Source: Trogon surrucura
Lineage: Eukaryota > Chordata > Aves > Trogoniformes > Trogonidae
Direction of reading: 5' to 3'
Assembly (NCBI GenBank): GCA_020746105.1
Contig: CM036619.1
Location: 14,174,238 to 14,238,237 of the forward strand
DNA: 64,000 nt
In this document: piece after piece, positions 26,249 through 36,645 of the stretch
Layout: each line of letters starts with the position of its first letter
Position numbering within the stretch: position 1 is the stretch's first letter
Position numbers and translations under genes: made by a program
The notes under the pieces: generated by a model
The model's input: only the letters and a program-made list of their open reading frames with translations
Databases searched by the model: none
What the model was told of the DNA's origin: nothing

Positions 26249-26765
26249 CGGCGGCGGGCGGCGGCGGCGGGGGCGGCCGGGCGCAGCGCAGCGGCTGGCT
26301 GGAAGTTTTGGTGCGTGAGCGCTGGCACAAAGTGCTGGCTAACTTGGGCGGCGAGGCGCTGGTGCTGAGCGGCGAGGAGCGCCCCGACGGCGCGGCCCAC
26401 AACGGTCTGGGCGGCGATGGGGCGACGTGCCGAGGGGCCGAGGGCGGCGGGGGGGCCGGCGGCGGTGCGCACCGCCTTCACCGACCCCCCCGAGCAGGTG
26501 CCCGAGGCCGTCTCCAACAAGAAGCGGTGCGTGAAGGTGCTGAAGCAGGAGATGGGCGGGCTGGGCATCAGCATCAAGGGGGGCAAGGAGAACAAGATGC
26601 CCATCCTCATCAGCAAGATCTTCAAGGGGCTGGCGGCCGACCAGACCCAGGCCCTCTACGTGGGCGATGCCATCCTGGCCGTCAACGGCACCGACCTGCG
26701 GGATGCCACCCATGACGAGGCGGTGCAGGCGCTCAAGCGGGCCGGCAAGGAGGTGCTGCTCGAAG
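26239..26765 (+). CDS. SNTB1: Beta-1-syntrophin, first coding exon (partial gene, frame broken by a G-run)
   Basis: Syntrophins are cytoplasmic adaptor proteins of the dystrophin complex; their PDZ domain recruits channels, kinases and nNOS-type partners to the membrane. Seen here: an N-terminus starting MAVAAA plus a glycine run, then the first half of the split PH1 domain (residues about 17-45, [16 protein letters not shown]), a low-complexity linker, then the PDZ domain from about residue 97. The carboxylate-binding loop GLGI is at residues 107-110, and the class I-type His is at the start of helix B (residue 158, in [13 protein letters not shown]). Residue numbers assume one surplus G in the run at 26449-26455 is ignored. 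As written, residues 1-71 are in one frame and the PDZ part in another. The ATG at 26239 has a strong context (A at -3, G at +4) and matches the known syntrophin start. The exon ends in a phase-1 donor (GAAG|gtaag). The remaining exons are outside the window. The closeness to the mammalian beta-1 paralogue, including [18 protein letters not shown], favours SNTB1 over SNTA1 or SNTB2. Confidence 0.95.
26449..26455 (+). other. Seven-G run where the SNTB1 reading frame breaks
   Basis: Upstream codons read in the frame of the ATG at 26239; the conserved stretch [14 protein letters not shown] and the PDZ domain read one base later. Six G instead of seven would give an uninterrupted 175-codon exon. 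The run lies in a GC-rich stretch of the linker between the PH1 half and the PDZ domain, where homopolymer length errors are common. A compensating indel elsewhere in the linker (26405-26460) would also fit, because the linker itself is poorly conserved. Confidence 0.85.
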
Positions 26766-26771
26766 GTAAGG
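26766..26771 (+). other. SNTB1: SNTB1 exon 1 splice donor
   Basis: The sequence GAAG|gtaagg follows ...LLE of the PDZ domain and matches the donor consensus closely. The exon ends one base into a codon (phase 1), so a next exon completing a GTN valine codon would continue LLEV as in other syntrophins. The frame runs open past this point to 27013, but the translation loses all syntrophin similarity at once, which supports splicing here. Confidence 0.9.
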
Positions 26772-29700
26772 GGCCAGGGGACAGCCCCGGGGCGGGAGGC
26801 TTTAGGGCAGCTCGGCTCGGCCGCCCAAGAGGCGGCGGACCCGAGCCGGGGGGTGAAGAGGTGCCCCTGTGCTTCTCGTACCGCTCCTCCCGGCGTCTTT
26901 TTAGCGAGGAGAGTTTTATTCCCCCGCACCCCGAAGCCGCGCCGGGACTCCCGACGACACGCGTTAAGGACGTAGCCCCTCGGGAAGGGACGGGCGGGCT
27001 GCCGGGGAGTTGAGCTTGAACTTTCCGCCCTCCTGTCAGCCGCCGGAGCCCTCCCATCCAGCCCGGACCGTGCGCGGCCACCGGAGCCCCCCGCAGCCCC
27101 GTTCCGTCTTGTCGGCGGGTGGGCTGCCGGGCGGAGGGAGCCCGGTGGGAGCCGGCACGACCCCCGCCCGGGCGAGGGATCTTTAGGATCGGCCGCCTGA
27201 ACGCTTTCGCTGCTTTTGCAACCCAAGAAATGTGGTGGAAGTTGGACACCGATAGAGGGAGAATTAAAGGAGTAAAGGAGACCCATCGGGCTGTAAGGAA
27301 ACGGCTTGGGAGACTTTTTCCTGAGCCAGTTCGAAATGCCCGAAACCTCCTGCTGTCCAGTTCTAACTCGCTCCCTTCCACCACCCCACTCCCGAATCGG
27401 GAAGTGGGAGAAAAAGACGCTTGAACGAAGCTGGCGGTGCCTTCCAGTGACACATCCCCGCAAAGCAGCGGCTTTTGTCTCCTTTTTAAAGGGTGACTGA
27501 AACAGTTTTGCAAGAAGTAGCCTTAGAAACTGAGCTCGGAATAAGCAGCAGACGATGGTGTGGATAGAGGAGGTGTGGAGGAATGGTGTCCTTCCAGGAA
27601 TGGGTCGGATTTTGAGGAGGGCACGAACAGAAGCAGAGCCAGATTCCCCAGGACAGTGAGTTCGTAAGGCAAGAAGCATTCACAAGCATTTAATCCTTGT
27701 CTTTTCACAAGGACTAATTTAGTTGCTTCACCTGAGGGAATGAATGACTTCTGAAATGCCTTTGGCACATGTTTGATAAAGTGATTACATATTTGCCCAG
27801 AAGTTCATTTAACCGGAGGTCAGTGGCATCTGAGGCATGCTGCTGCACCGTCTTCTCTTGTGCCATCGCCTTCCTCTGAGCCACAGGCTCTCCCATCTCG
27901 CTGTGCCTGGAGCCCTTGTGATATTGCACGTTTTTTTCACCTGTCTTTGTGGAGCTTATTCTGAGGATCAAAGGAGGTGCGGCTGCTGGGTAGGAGGTGC
28001 AGCTGAGGATCAACTGTGAACAGCCAACTGTGTCATAAAGTTGAGGAAAAAGTTTGAAGGGGAGGGAAGGTGAGAAAATATCACCCGCAGTGGTGTATGC
28101 TGGAAACTGTTTGGTGGTGTCCACATGATGGTGAAAACTGGAGAAGAAGTTAGTGCCTGGTGAGGATTTAAGAAACCGAGGGCTATTGCATCTCGCCTCC
28201 CTGCGTGCCCTGTGCTGCTCGCGGGACTGTAGCACGTCTCCTCCTCCCTTGCTGCAGCTGAACCACTTACTAAGATGCGCGTGAATTCTTAATAACAGCC
28301 TCTCTGAGGTCTGAATTCCGGCTGTTGCATCTAAATTCTGTCACTTGTTTGTTTACGCAGTTTAAGGGCTTCCTGAGGTGCAGGCGAGACAACGGCTGAC
28401 CTTTGGTGTGATCTAATAAGTAATGTATGTAGTGCTTGCAACAGCCTCCCTTCCTCCATGTAGTGCCTGCTGTAACAGCACCTGAACACGCTGCTGCTGT
28501 GCAAGCCTTAAAAAAAAATAATCAGTTTTATTCCTGATAGAAGTGAAGATGATGCCATTTTAGTGTGGACTCTTGGCACCTTCTTTGTCTCCACTCCTTT
28601 CATCGTTGCAGCTATTTTCTTGCATTGCTTTCCTCCATGAAGGATGATGTGCCTCAGTGGTTGTTTCTGCAATTGAATTCGTAATTTGTAAATCAAGAGC
28701 ATATTTCAGTAGTCATCCCTATGTAGAGTTAAAATATTCTGACACTCAACTCGGGCTTTTGTCCTGCCTTGCTGTTTCAGTGGAATAACCAAAATGAGAG
28801 TTGGCCACAGCACTGCCCTGGGAGAAGCTACTCCTTCAGCAGGGAACCTCTCTACGTGAATTGCTGGTGTAAACAGGCAGTTTAAAACAATTCTCTGCCA
28901 TTCAATTTCCCACTTTGAAGATCTTTCTTCACTAGCACAGTCTGAAGTGATCTTTTTATTACTAGCGGAAGGAAAGTCCAAAAGTTTTTTTTTTTCCCTT
29001 CAAAGTATAGGAGGGAGAGCCTTGATTTTCCTTTCCTTCCAGACAGTAGGAATTTGCCATTTCCTGACTTCTTAGAAAGTTATGTATTGCAAAAAGAAGC
29101 CTGCACTAGGGCAGGGCAAGACCCTTGCACATTTTCTCTCTAGGATCTTTCTCCAATTAACAAAGCAGTGCCAGCATGTGTTTTCAGGGTCAAAATGTAG
29201 CAGTACATTTTCAGGATAAATTCTGAGACTTGCTCCTGACTTCCAGGCAAGGAAAGACAAATTTCCTTCGATGCAATGGCAAAGGTATGGCAAGGGGCAA
29301 AGCACGAGGGGCATGTTTCATGGTGCAACAGGGCTGCAGGTATTGCCCAACACATTGTGTGTTCCTGGAAAGGATCTTACGGTTGAGTATTTCTTAGAGG
29401 TTATCAGCTGTGAAGATATGGGCAGTATGGCTCAACACACCCAACATCTGAGTGCTGGAGCTCGTCTGTTTTATATAGAGTCCTTCCTAAAATTGCTTGC
29501 TCAGTGAGATGAGGCATTTACCAGCTCAGCACTAAACTGTAGTCTCTCCTGCATTCCTGTGCGAGGGGGAAGGGAGCGGAAAATCCCTCCCCAGCCCTCT
29601 GCACCATACGAGCAGCAGGGCTGGCACTGGGGAGGGTGACAGGAGGAGGATGGCCTGCAAAGAGGGGAAGGGATGGGGCAACACTTCGTTTTAACACTTG

Positions 29701-31455
29701 CCCCTTTTGCTGCATTGATCATCGCCTCTGAGCTGGTAGAAACGAAAGTTGTTTGCTCAAGGGTTAAGGCTGGCTACAGTGGCTGTGCTGCTGACACGAG
29801 GTGGCACAGCTATAAAACCCAGTGGGAGAGGTCCTACTCCAACAAATTTAATGGACATCTTGCGTTGTTCTAGTCTCTCATTTTCCACCCTGAAAGACAT
29901 TAGCCTGTTGCAGTTTAACTGCTAAGCTAAAGGTGTATAAATCAGTTCCTTTGTACCGGTCTGGTCTGAGGAGTTGCCTTGCAAGCAGGTAGGATTTGAT
30001 AAATGGAAAAGGAAGAAGGCAAGAGGTGACACTGCTGTAGGAGGAGCTGTAAGGCAGAAGGTTCAAGAGGAGAGGGAGGTGATGGCAAGGTGAATTTTCC
30101 ATCCCAGCTTGGTTATGGGTAGAGGGGAACAAAGCAGCCAGTGGGCAGGATCCAGGGAAGTGTTAGTGTTGGACTTGTGAGTCCTGGATGGCTTCTCAGG
30201 TGTTCAGTGCTTCAGGACTGAGCTTCTCACCAGCACTCAGGAGCACCAAGAATTTCCCTACGTGGGAGATGAGACAGCCTCCTTGTGCAGTGTATATTTG
30301 CAGGTGTGGAAGGCAGCTAAAATTATCATGACATCTATTGTTTGTACATGTAATTTTGCTGTGGTTCTCTTAAATTGGGTCTTCTTAAATAAGCACTTTG
30401 GAAAATCAAGCAGCCTCCCTTGTGTCGTGTGAAGCGCATTACATTCAAGTGACTCTCAAGACACAAAAGGTGTTTGTTTTTATCAAAGCATCCTAGATGA
30501 GAGCAGTCCTTCGGTATGCTCTGTAACCAAATTGGCTGTGCTTTACTCATATTCTCTATGTTTTCAGTGAACAAATGAAAAATTGAAGTAGCGCTAATGT
30601 CAGGCAGGACCCCTCTTCATGATGCTGTATTTGGATCTGGAGAAGAAAAAACCACGACACAGTAGTGTGTTTTTCCTAGCTGTCTGCAGGATATTTTTTT
30701 AGATTGCATCACTTCCAAAGTTGTTAGATGTGTGCAAACAAGCTTCTGATGATGGTGGTGGAGGGTACGTAGTGGGAAAGGGAACATCTTCTTCGTGTTG
30801 CTGGAGTTTTGTATTGGTTTTGTGTGATTCCTAGTTATGCTAACACAATCTCAGGGTAGGGGTTGCAGCTCTCCTCAGAAGTAGCTCTCACAACCTGAGT
30901 TTGCAGAAATTTCCCTCAGAGAGGCAGCCCCCTGCATAGTCAATTTTAGCGTATGGACAGTATACTATAGTCATCTTCTGTAGCACTCTTGGGAGTAACC
31001 CGCAGCTTTAAAGCAATGTGGTGCAGTCTGTACCGTAGCAACGTGTATTATTTTCCAAACACTATTTCTGTAAGAACTGTAAGGATTCTCCCCTTCCTAC
31101 CCTTTTTAGAATTTTCTTTGGGTGAAGAAAAACAATTCTGCCTCTGTGAATTACATGTTGAAATAGTGTAAAATAGGCACGGGCTACTCGCTGGCTGCAT
31201 TTTTCTGTCCTAGCTATGTTATCGTGTTTCTTTCAGTAAAGAAGTGACAACAGGAGATTTCTGGGCATTAACAAAATACAATATCTATCCAAGAGTGTGT
31301 CTTTTGCAAGCATAGGGGAAAAATTAGGCGCAGGACACTTAGTAGGTGCCTACGTGACATAACTGCTTACTACAGCCAGGGCTGTAAATCTCAATGACTG
31401 CAAATTGTATGCATAGTTATTCTTTACACTTCCAGTAAACCTATGGAGAAAACAC

Positions 31456-31471
31456 TTTTTTTTTTTTTTTT
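31456..31471 (+). repeat. Poly-T run of 16
   Basis: Sixteen uninterrupted T in SNTB1 intron 1, with no recognised element attached. Confidence 0.9.
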
Positions 31472-32494
31472 GGGTGCCAGCAAATATGCACTTAGGGAGA
31501 TGTTTCATACTTCGAGTCTATGCTGCATTTCATAGCCTGTGTAGCTGCCCTTGGCATACATCAGTTAGAAAGTTAAATTGGAAAGGAAAGGATCAGATAA
31601 TCTCATTCTCAAGAATACCGGGTCTAAGCAGTCCCCGAGAATCTCAGTTTTGATTGTTTCGACTGCCTGTGGCTTGAGTGGAACACTTGATGTGTCTTTC
31701 ATTGATTAGATTAGATTACAGGCTAATTTAGCAGTCCAGACAGTCTGTATCACCTTTCACAGATAAGAGTCAGTACATCCTCTTTGCAGTAAATCTGGTA
31801 CAAGTCCTCTTTCTCAGGTACTGTAAAGAAAATAAAGCAGTTGCAGGCACATATTTGCACCAAGTGCAGGGTTCCCTGGCAACTTTGTTTTTCTCATCAT
31901 TCTGTGGTGAACTTCCCTTCTCTGTCCTCAGAAATTATTTCTTAGAATTTAGTACTAGCTCCTTAATGGTACTTACAAGATTAAATATATCTAGGGATCT
32001 GGGATTCAGTTGCACATATGGAGTCTACATATTAAGTATCATTAAAAAAAAAAAGGGATTTTTAAAAATCCCATCAGCAAATCCTTTTCACTGAAGGCCA
32101 GTCCCACCCTTCCAGGAAGGCGTTTTCACATGGGTGATGGCCAGCCGTACTGGTTTCTCCCTGTCCCTGCCACGCACTGGGTTTGGGTCAGAAATGCTTG
32201 TTGCGTGTCAGTCCTGAGGGAGCTGGTGAGGAGTCTCCATAGTTCAAACCAGAATTTGGATTTGGGGCAGCCCAGTACAGGTCCATACAACCCAATAGGC
32301 TGATGGTTTCAGGTACAGGTTCGGAACGATTTTTTCATTTTTCTAACTTTCTTAACCTTACTGTTTTCAGAACATATGATGTGGAGCTTCTCTTGGTAGT
32401 AATTTTTCTGCAAATTTGACTTTAAGTATTGCATCCTTTTGTGTGGGATTCAGAATTCAGAAGTGTTTGAGAGTTTACCATATCTATTTGTAAT

Positions 32495-32538
32495 CTGTTC
32501 CAGTGGTCACTTACTTCTGTTCCAGTGGTCACTTACTT
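32495..32538. repeat. Perfect 22 bp tandem duplication
   Basis: CTGTTCCAGTGGTCACTTAC plus TT occurs twice back to back (32495-32516 and 32517-32538) without any difference, so the duplication is recent. It lies in SNTB1 intron 1 away from known repeats. Confidence 0.95.
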
Positions 32539-33527
32539 CTAGGCTTTAAGAACACATTCTTTCCATTTCACTTTTCTAATTTAGATTTCTGATCGCAGGA
32601 TTATTTTGTGCTTTATTCTGCAAGATTATGTTGCCATGGCTACTTGTTAGAATTGGTACAACTACTTCAGTAGAAAGGAAATTGGAGGAAACAGTAGTTC
32701 AAGAGAGCAATAGCATATGTAAATGAACAAGATATGATGGGAACAAAGCTGTCCCAGTCCTGCATGGGAGATTCTGGCTTCCCAAGTCTGAAAAAATTTT
32801 TCAAGCATCTCAGAGAAATAGTTGGTGAAGAAGGGATGGTAGTGGTGTTTCTAGAAGATGCAAGAAGTATTATAACTATATATCATATAGGGTTTGTGAG
32901 TAGCCTATATAACACAGTTTTGCTGTCCTTGATGTGGTAGGTGGAGGTGAGTGAGATTCATCTCTCTTACCCCCTCCCAGGTCCCTGTTTGTCTCACTAC
33001 AGTGCCTGTAGTCGGCGTGAAATGAGCTTTGCTTGCTCGGCTAAGTCACTTCTCCAAACCTTAAGCTATGTCGAGCAGAGAAAAATATTGCTGTCAGCAT
33101 AAGCTGTGTCTGTGCTAAGGGTCTTTGCCAGGACATCTGTACTTGGAGCAATCAGGGAGAACATCGTACTGTTGTCCTGGACTGGGAAAGTCTGTTCTGG
33201 CAGGGGCACAAAGCTCACTGCAGAGGTGGGAAGGAACATCAGGGAGTGGCAGCATTCAGTACATACCTCGGGGAACATCACTTCAAGCAGTGAATTAGAT
33301 GATGTTCGAGGTGAGGCATGGCTGATTTGGGCTCGAGAAGTTTTTGAGAAACTGCAAGGTGTGTGGAACATGCTTATACTGCGTGTTGGAAGGTGTGTTA
33401 TGAGTCTCCTTCATACTCTTTAATAAAGAGCTGTCAGCTGCTATTTTGCAGGACCAGGAAAGCTGCTCTATGAGGCTTGGTCTCCATGCTTTAGAAGATG
33501 GCTAATTACTCTCCCTTCTATGCATTG

Positions 33528-33715
33528 TATCATGGAATCATAGAATGGCCTGGGCTGGAAGGGACCTTAGAGATCATTTTAATCCAACCTCCCTGTTGTG
33601 GGCAGGGACGCCACCTCTCGACTAGGTCAGGCAACACGTGAGAACCGAACGGGAATCGAACCCGCGACCTTTGGTGTTTCAAACACCACGCTCAACCCAC
33701 TGAGCTAAACCGGCC
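33528..33715 (-). mobile_element. tRNA-Ile-headed SINE with CR1-like tail (TguSINE1-like), copy 1, full length
   Basis: Read on the minus strand, the element opens with a tRNA-like head, GGCCGGTTTAGCTCAGTGGG, containing an A box (TAGCTCAGTGG). A D-arm and anticodon stem-loop (TGGTG-TTTGAAA-CACCA) follow, then a perfect B box (GGTTCGATTCC). A unique middle of about 70 bp leads into a tail (GATCTCTAAGGTCCCTTCCA ... CATTCTATGATTC) nearly identical to the 3' end of the CR1 copy at 35255. This is the layout of a Pol III SINE mobilised by CR1 reverse transcriptase. The anticodon loop would read TGA rather than an Ile anticodon, so it is not a working tRNA gene. No clear target-site duplication was found. 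It lies antisense in SNTB1 intron 1. Confidence 0.85.
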
Positions 33716-35254
33716 CTCTCTGTTCAGACTTTTGATATTTGGAATCCAACCTTTGGATTTTACGTAGGCCACAAAGAAGGTGGAATTTTTATATGTATCT
33801 TTTCTCTCCCCGCCCTTTTTTTTAGTTTTATTAGTGTGAGTTGGGTGCATGTTTTACCTTTTTCTGGGTATAGTGATGCAAAAATATTTATTAGTTGATT
33901 GCCAGTGGTACTGTCCTCCTTTATATGAATAAGATTTGCCCTCTTCCTCTGATCAATGCCTTTCATAAGACGAAAGGTATCTATAACATCTAGCTAGGTT
34001 TCTAACACTTTCTAACCAAAGGTCAGAAACTGACCTTCAAAATTTAAGTGCGATAAGAACAAACATGTATACACAAAACTAATTGTTCTGAGTGACAAGG
34101 AACTGAAACGAAGGTAGATTTTTTCCTTCAGTGTTTACATATAATGCCTTTTTCATATTAACATAGACTTTGTAGTGCTGTTGAAATAGCAGTCCCTAAG
34201 ATATCCAGATTCAATATGCCTAACTCATAAATGGTAAGCGCAGAATGGCTGCTAAATTTATTCATGCTAAAGCCCTTAAAATTTTAAAAAATAAGAAAAA
34301 AGAACAAGAAAGAAGAGGGAAAGAAATAGGAGATTTAGAAGGAATGGTAATTCTTTTCAACATAAGATAGACAAAGAATCACAGAATCACAGAATGTTAG
34401 GGATTGGATTGTACTTCTGGAAGAGAGAGGATTCACTGAAATTACGGCATCCAGCATCTTGCAACATTTCAGAGTCCACCAACACTGAGTAATGAACTAG
34501 GACACAAAAGTTTTTTACTTAACTCTGCTTGCAGAAAATTTTTGAAAAGACAAAATTGGTTTCTCCATCATCCACTTAGCTATCAAAACATCCTTTTCTC
34601 CAGAACATAAGTTAACAAACTTGCTTACAAAAGGTTTAATCAACTGTGACTACTCCTTCAGACTGATTCACTACTGCTTTGCTGTTTGCTTGAGTTTGTT
34701 CCTTCATGTAAATTAAATTAAGTTCCATAATTTCTGCATAGCTCTTTGGCAGACTTCAATTTCTGACTGCTGCTACTGTGCACTTCTGTTACGGTCTGGC
34801 TTTAATTTTGTCTGTCTAGAACTTGAACTACTGAACTGGATATGGCTTTCATATGCTCAGGGCACGACAGAGTAGGCAACTGCCAAAGCAGCACATATGT
34901 ATTGTAGCTATTGGGTAAAATGGAGTTCTTAAATTGTCAGGAAATGAACCAGAGTAGTAGATGTGGAGAAACTATCTTCGATTAGAAATGATTAACATAC
35001 AGCACACTCTGAAAAATGTTGTGCAGCTTTTTGCTGAACTGTTGGAAGTTGTGCTTGTTGGCACCGCTCTAAAACGCATCAAAACTAAGGCTGTGTCTGT
35101 GTTTATTCCTCAGTGCTTAGGGCTGTTTCCACCTAAAGATGAAAGCAGCGAGCCTATGTCAGGCAGCACAGATAACGTGTGTGTGTGCGCATCTCTGTGA
35201 ATAGCTTCTGTTCACTTTAATGGCATGCTGAAAAATGGTAAGGTGTAAGAATAT
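33716..35254 (+). other. SNTB1: SNTB1 intron 1 between SINE copy 1 and a CR1
   Basis: Unique-looking AT-rich DNA with only the short CR1 tail scrap at 34.4 kb. No exon was recognised. Confidence 0.55.
34376..34412 (-). mobile_element. CR1 3'-tail scrap
   Basis: GAATCACAGAATCACAGAAT followed by GTTAGGGATTGGA matches the extreme 3' end of a CR1 on the minus strand, and then similarity stops. It is either a very short 5'-truncated insertion or the remnant of a decayed one. Confidence 0.65.
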
Positions 35255-35722
35255 AGAATAGAATCATAGAATGTCTTAGGTTGGAAGGGACCTTAGAGAT
35301 CATCTAATCCAACTGCCCTGCTATAGGCAGGGTTACCCTTAACTGGACCAGGTTGCTTAAGGTCTCATCCAGCCTGGCCTTGAACATCTCCAGGGAAGGG
35401 GCATCCATAGCCTCTCTGGGCAATCTATTCCAGGGTCTTGCCACCCTCATACTGAAGAATTTCTTCCTAAGGTCCAATCTAAACCTATTCTCCTTCATTT
35501 TAAATCCATTACCCCTTGTTCTATCACTGGACACTCTTGCAAAGAGTCCCTCTTCAGCCTTCCTGTGGGTTCCTTTCAGGTATTGGAAGGCAGTTATAAG
35601 GTCCCCACGGAGTCTTCTCCAGGCTGAACAATCCCGACTCCCTCAGCCTGTCCTTGTAGCAGAGGTGCTCCAGCCCCTGGATCATCTTTGTGACCTCCCT
35701 CTAAACTTGTTCCAACAGATCC
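35255..35722 (-). mobile_element. CR1 LINE, 5'-truncated
   Basis: The minus strand encodes the typical CR1 ORF2 C-terminus (LRKKFFSMRVARPWNRLPRE, then APSLEMFKARLDETLSNLV). A 3' UTR follows and ends in GACATTCTATGATTCTATTC. The upstream part (TCCAGGCTGAACAATCCCGA on the plus strand) is CR1-like but frame-broken. The last 45 bases nearly match the tails of the SINE copies in this window, so this CR1 subfamily, or a close relative, is the probable source of the SINE tail. Confidence 0.93.
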
Positions 35723-36540
35723 GTATGAGAAACAGGATCCTTCTTCCACGTATCTGAAAGTTAGAGACGTGTAACATAAAAATAAAATTAAAAACTGGAT
35801 TTTTTTTGAAAAAGAGAACAGTGTCAGAATACAAATTCTTATGTGGCAAAGGAGGTGCAACTTAACTGATTTGCTCTAACAGATAACATGACCTCATGGG
35901 ACCATTTATCAGCCCCATGTGTCCTTTCAGGGAAACGAGGCCATTATTTAAGCTTTATGTTCCATTTGCCGTAGGCATAATCTGCTGGTGCAATACCTAT
36001 TTTGGCTTTTAACGTACTAAAGTAGTTATGAGAGAGTATTGAAACCTATACCATGGAAATAACATATCTCTGCTGTTGTCTGAGTTATTTCAATAATAGC
36101 TGTTTCCAGGATGATTTACTGTAGTAACACAAGTGTTTTAACTACTCGGCTCTGATTCTGCAAGGGGAGGCAGCTGTGTGAAGGTGAAGATGCTGAAGAG
36201 GTTTAGCGTTATCCAGCGTGTAGCATTTATGATTCTGCTTTAAGCTAATAGTTTTAATTCAGACAGTGAGCGTTTATTTGTTTATCCTGGAGTGTGGACT
36301 TTAGTCACTGTGAAAGAGTCTGGGAGGACAGAGCTGGTAGTGCAGCTGGCAGGTCAGCCGTGGCAGATGTGAATTCCCTTGTAGCAGGCACCTTCCCCGT
36401 GGTCTTACTCTTGCCGGGCATTAGCCAGCAGGATTCTTCTCTTGCTGACAGGAAGCCAAAGGAGAGATTTAATTACTGCATGTTCAAGAGTGTTTTCCAG
36501 GAATGAGGTGAGCAGGATTTGCCTTCAGTGCTTGCTACTT

Positions 36541-36645
36541 GAATTCTTTGGGGTTTGGGGTTTTTTTTATGATTTTGGTTTCTTTGTTTGTTGCTTTGTT
36601 TTGTGTGTTGGGGTTTTGTGGGGCTTTTTGGTGTTTTTTTTGAGG
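36541..36645 (+). repeat. G/T-rich low-complexity tract
   Basis: About 100 bases almost free of C and poor in A (GGGGTTTGGGGTTTTTTTTA and similar). Open frames through it (for example 36442-36864) are driven by this composition. Confidence 0.8.

Larger units (their letters stand above)
25815..27200. promoter_or_regulatory. CpG island covering the SNTB1 promoter, exon 1 and start of intron 1
   Basis: Base composition switches sharply from AT-rich to very GC-rich near 25815, with dense CpG through 26500, then falls back after about 27200. No TATA box was found at a plausible distance from the ATG, which fits a dispersed CpG-island promoter. The transcription start cannot be placed from sequence alone. 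Long open frames on both strands inside the island come from the lack of AT-rich stop codons and should not be taken as genes. Confidence 0.85.
26766..33527 (+). other. SNTB1: SNTB1 intron 1, first stretch: no gene or recognised repeat
   Basis: After the GC-rich tail of the CpG island (to about 27200) the sequence is ordinary AT-richer DNA. It contains a 16-base T run at 31456-31471 and a 22 bp tandem duplication near 32.5 kb. Open frames here, such as 27714-28235 on the minus strand, have no recognisable domain. No second syntrophin exon was seen. Assignment to intron 1 follows from the exon 1 donor and the known very long first intron of SNTB1 in other vertebrates. Confidence 0.6.

Noticed and set aside
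25741..26625. 294-codon minus-strand open frame in the CpG island
   Set aside because: Its proline/arginine/alanine-rich composition is that of a GC-rich shadow, and it overlaps the promoter and exon 1.
26766..26800. G-quadruplex at the start of intron 1
   Set aside because: Four G runs are present but one loop is eight bases, just over the usual limit, so it is not called.
26417..27013. SNTB1 starting at the ATG at 26417 and reading through to 27013
   Set aside because: This start drops the conserved PH1 half, and the tail after 26765 is intronic, following a strong donor. The apparent start is a product of the G-run frameshift.
26339..27679. 446-codon minus-strand open frame across SNTB1 exon 1
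   Set aside because: It is the antisense shadow of a stop-poor CpG island; its sequence mirrors the syntrophin codons and shows no domain of its own.
27714..28235. 173-codon minus-strand frame in intron 1
   Set aside because: No recognisable domain. Length is within chance expectation for this window and lies near the end of the GC-rich zone.
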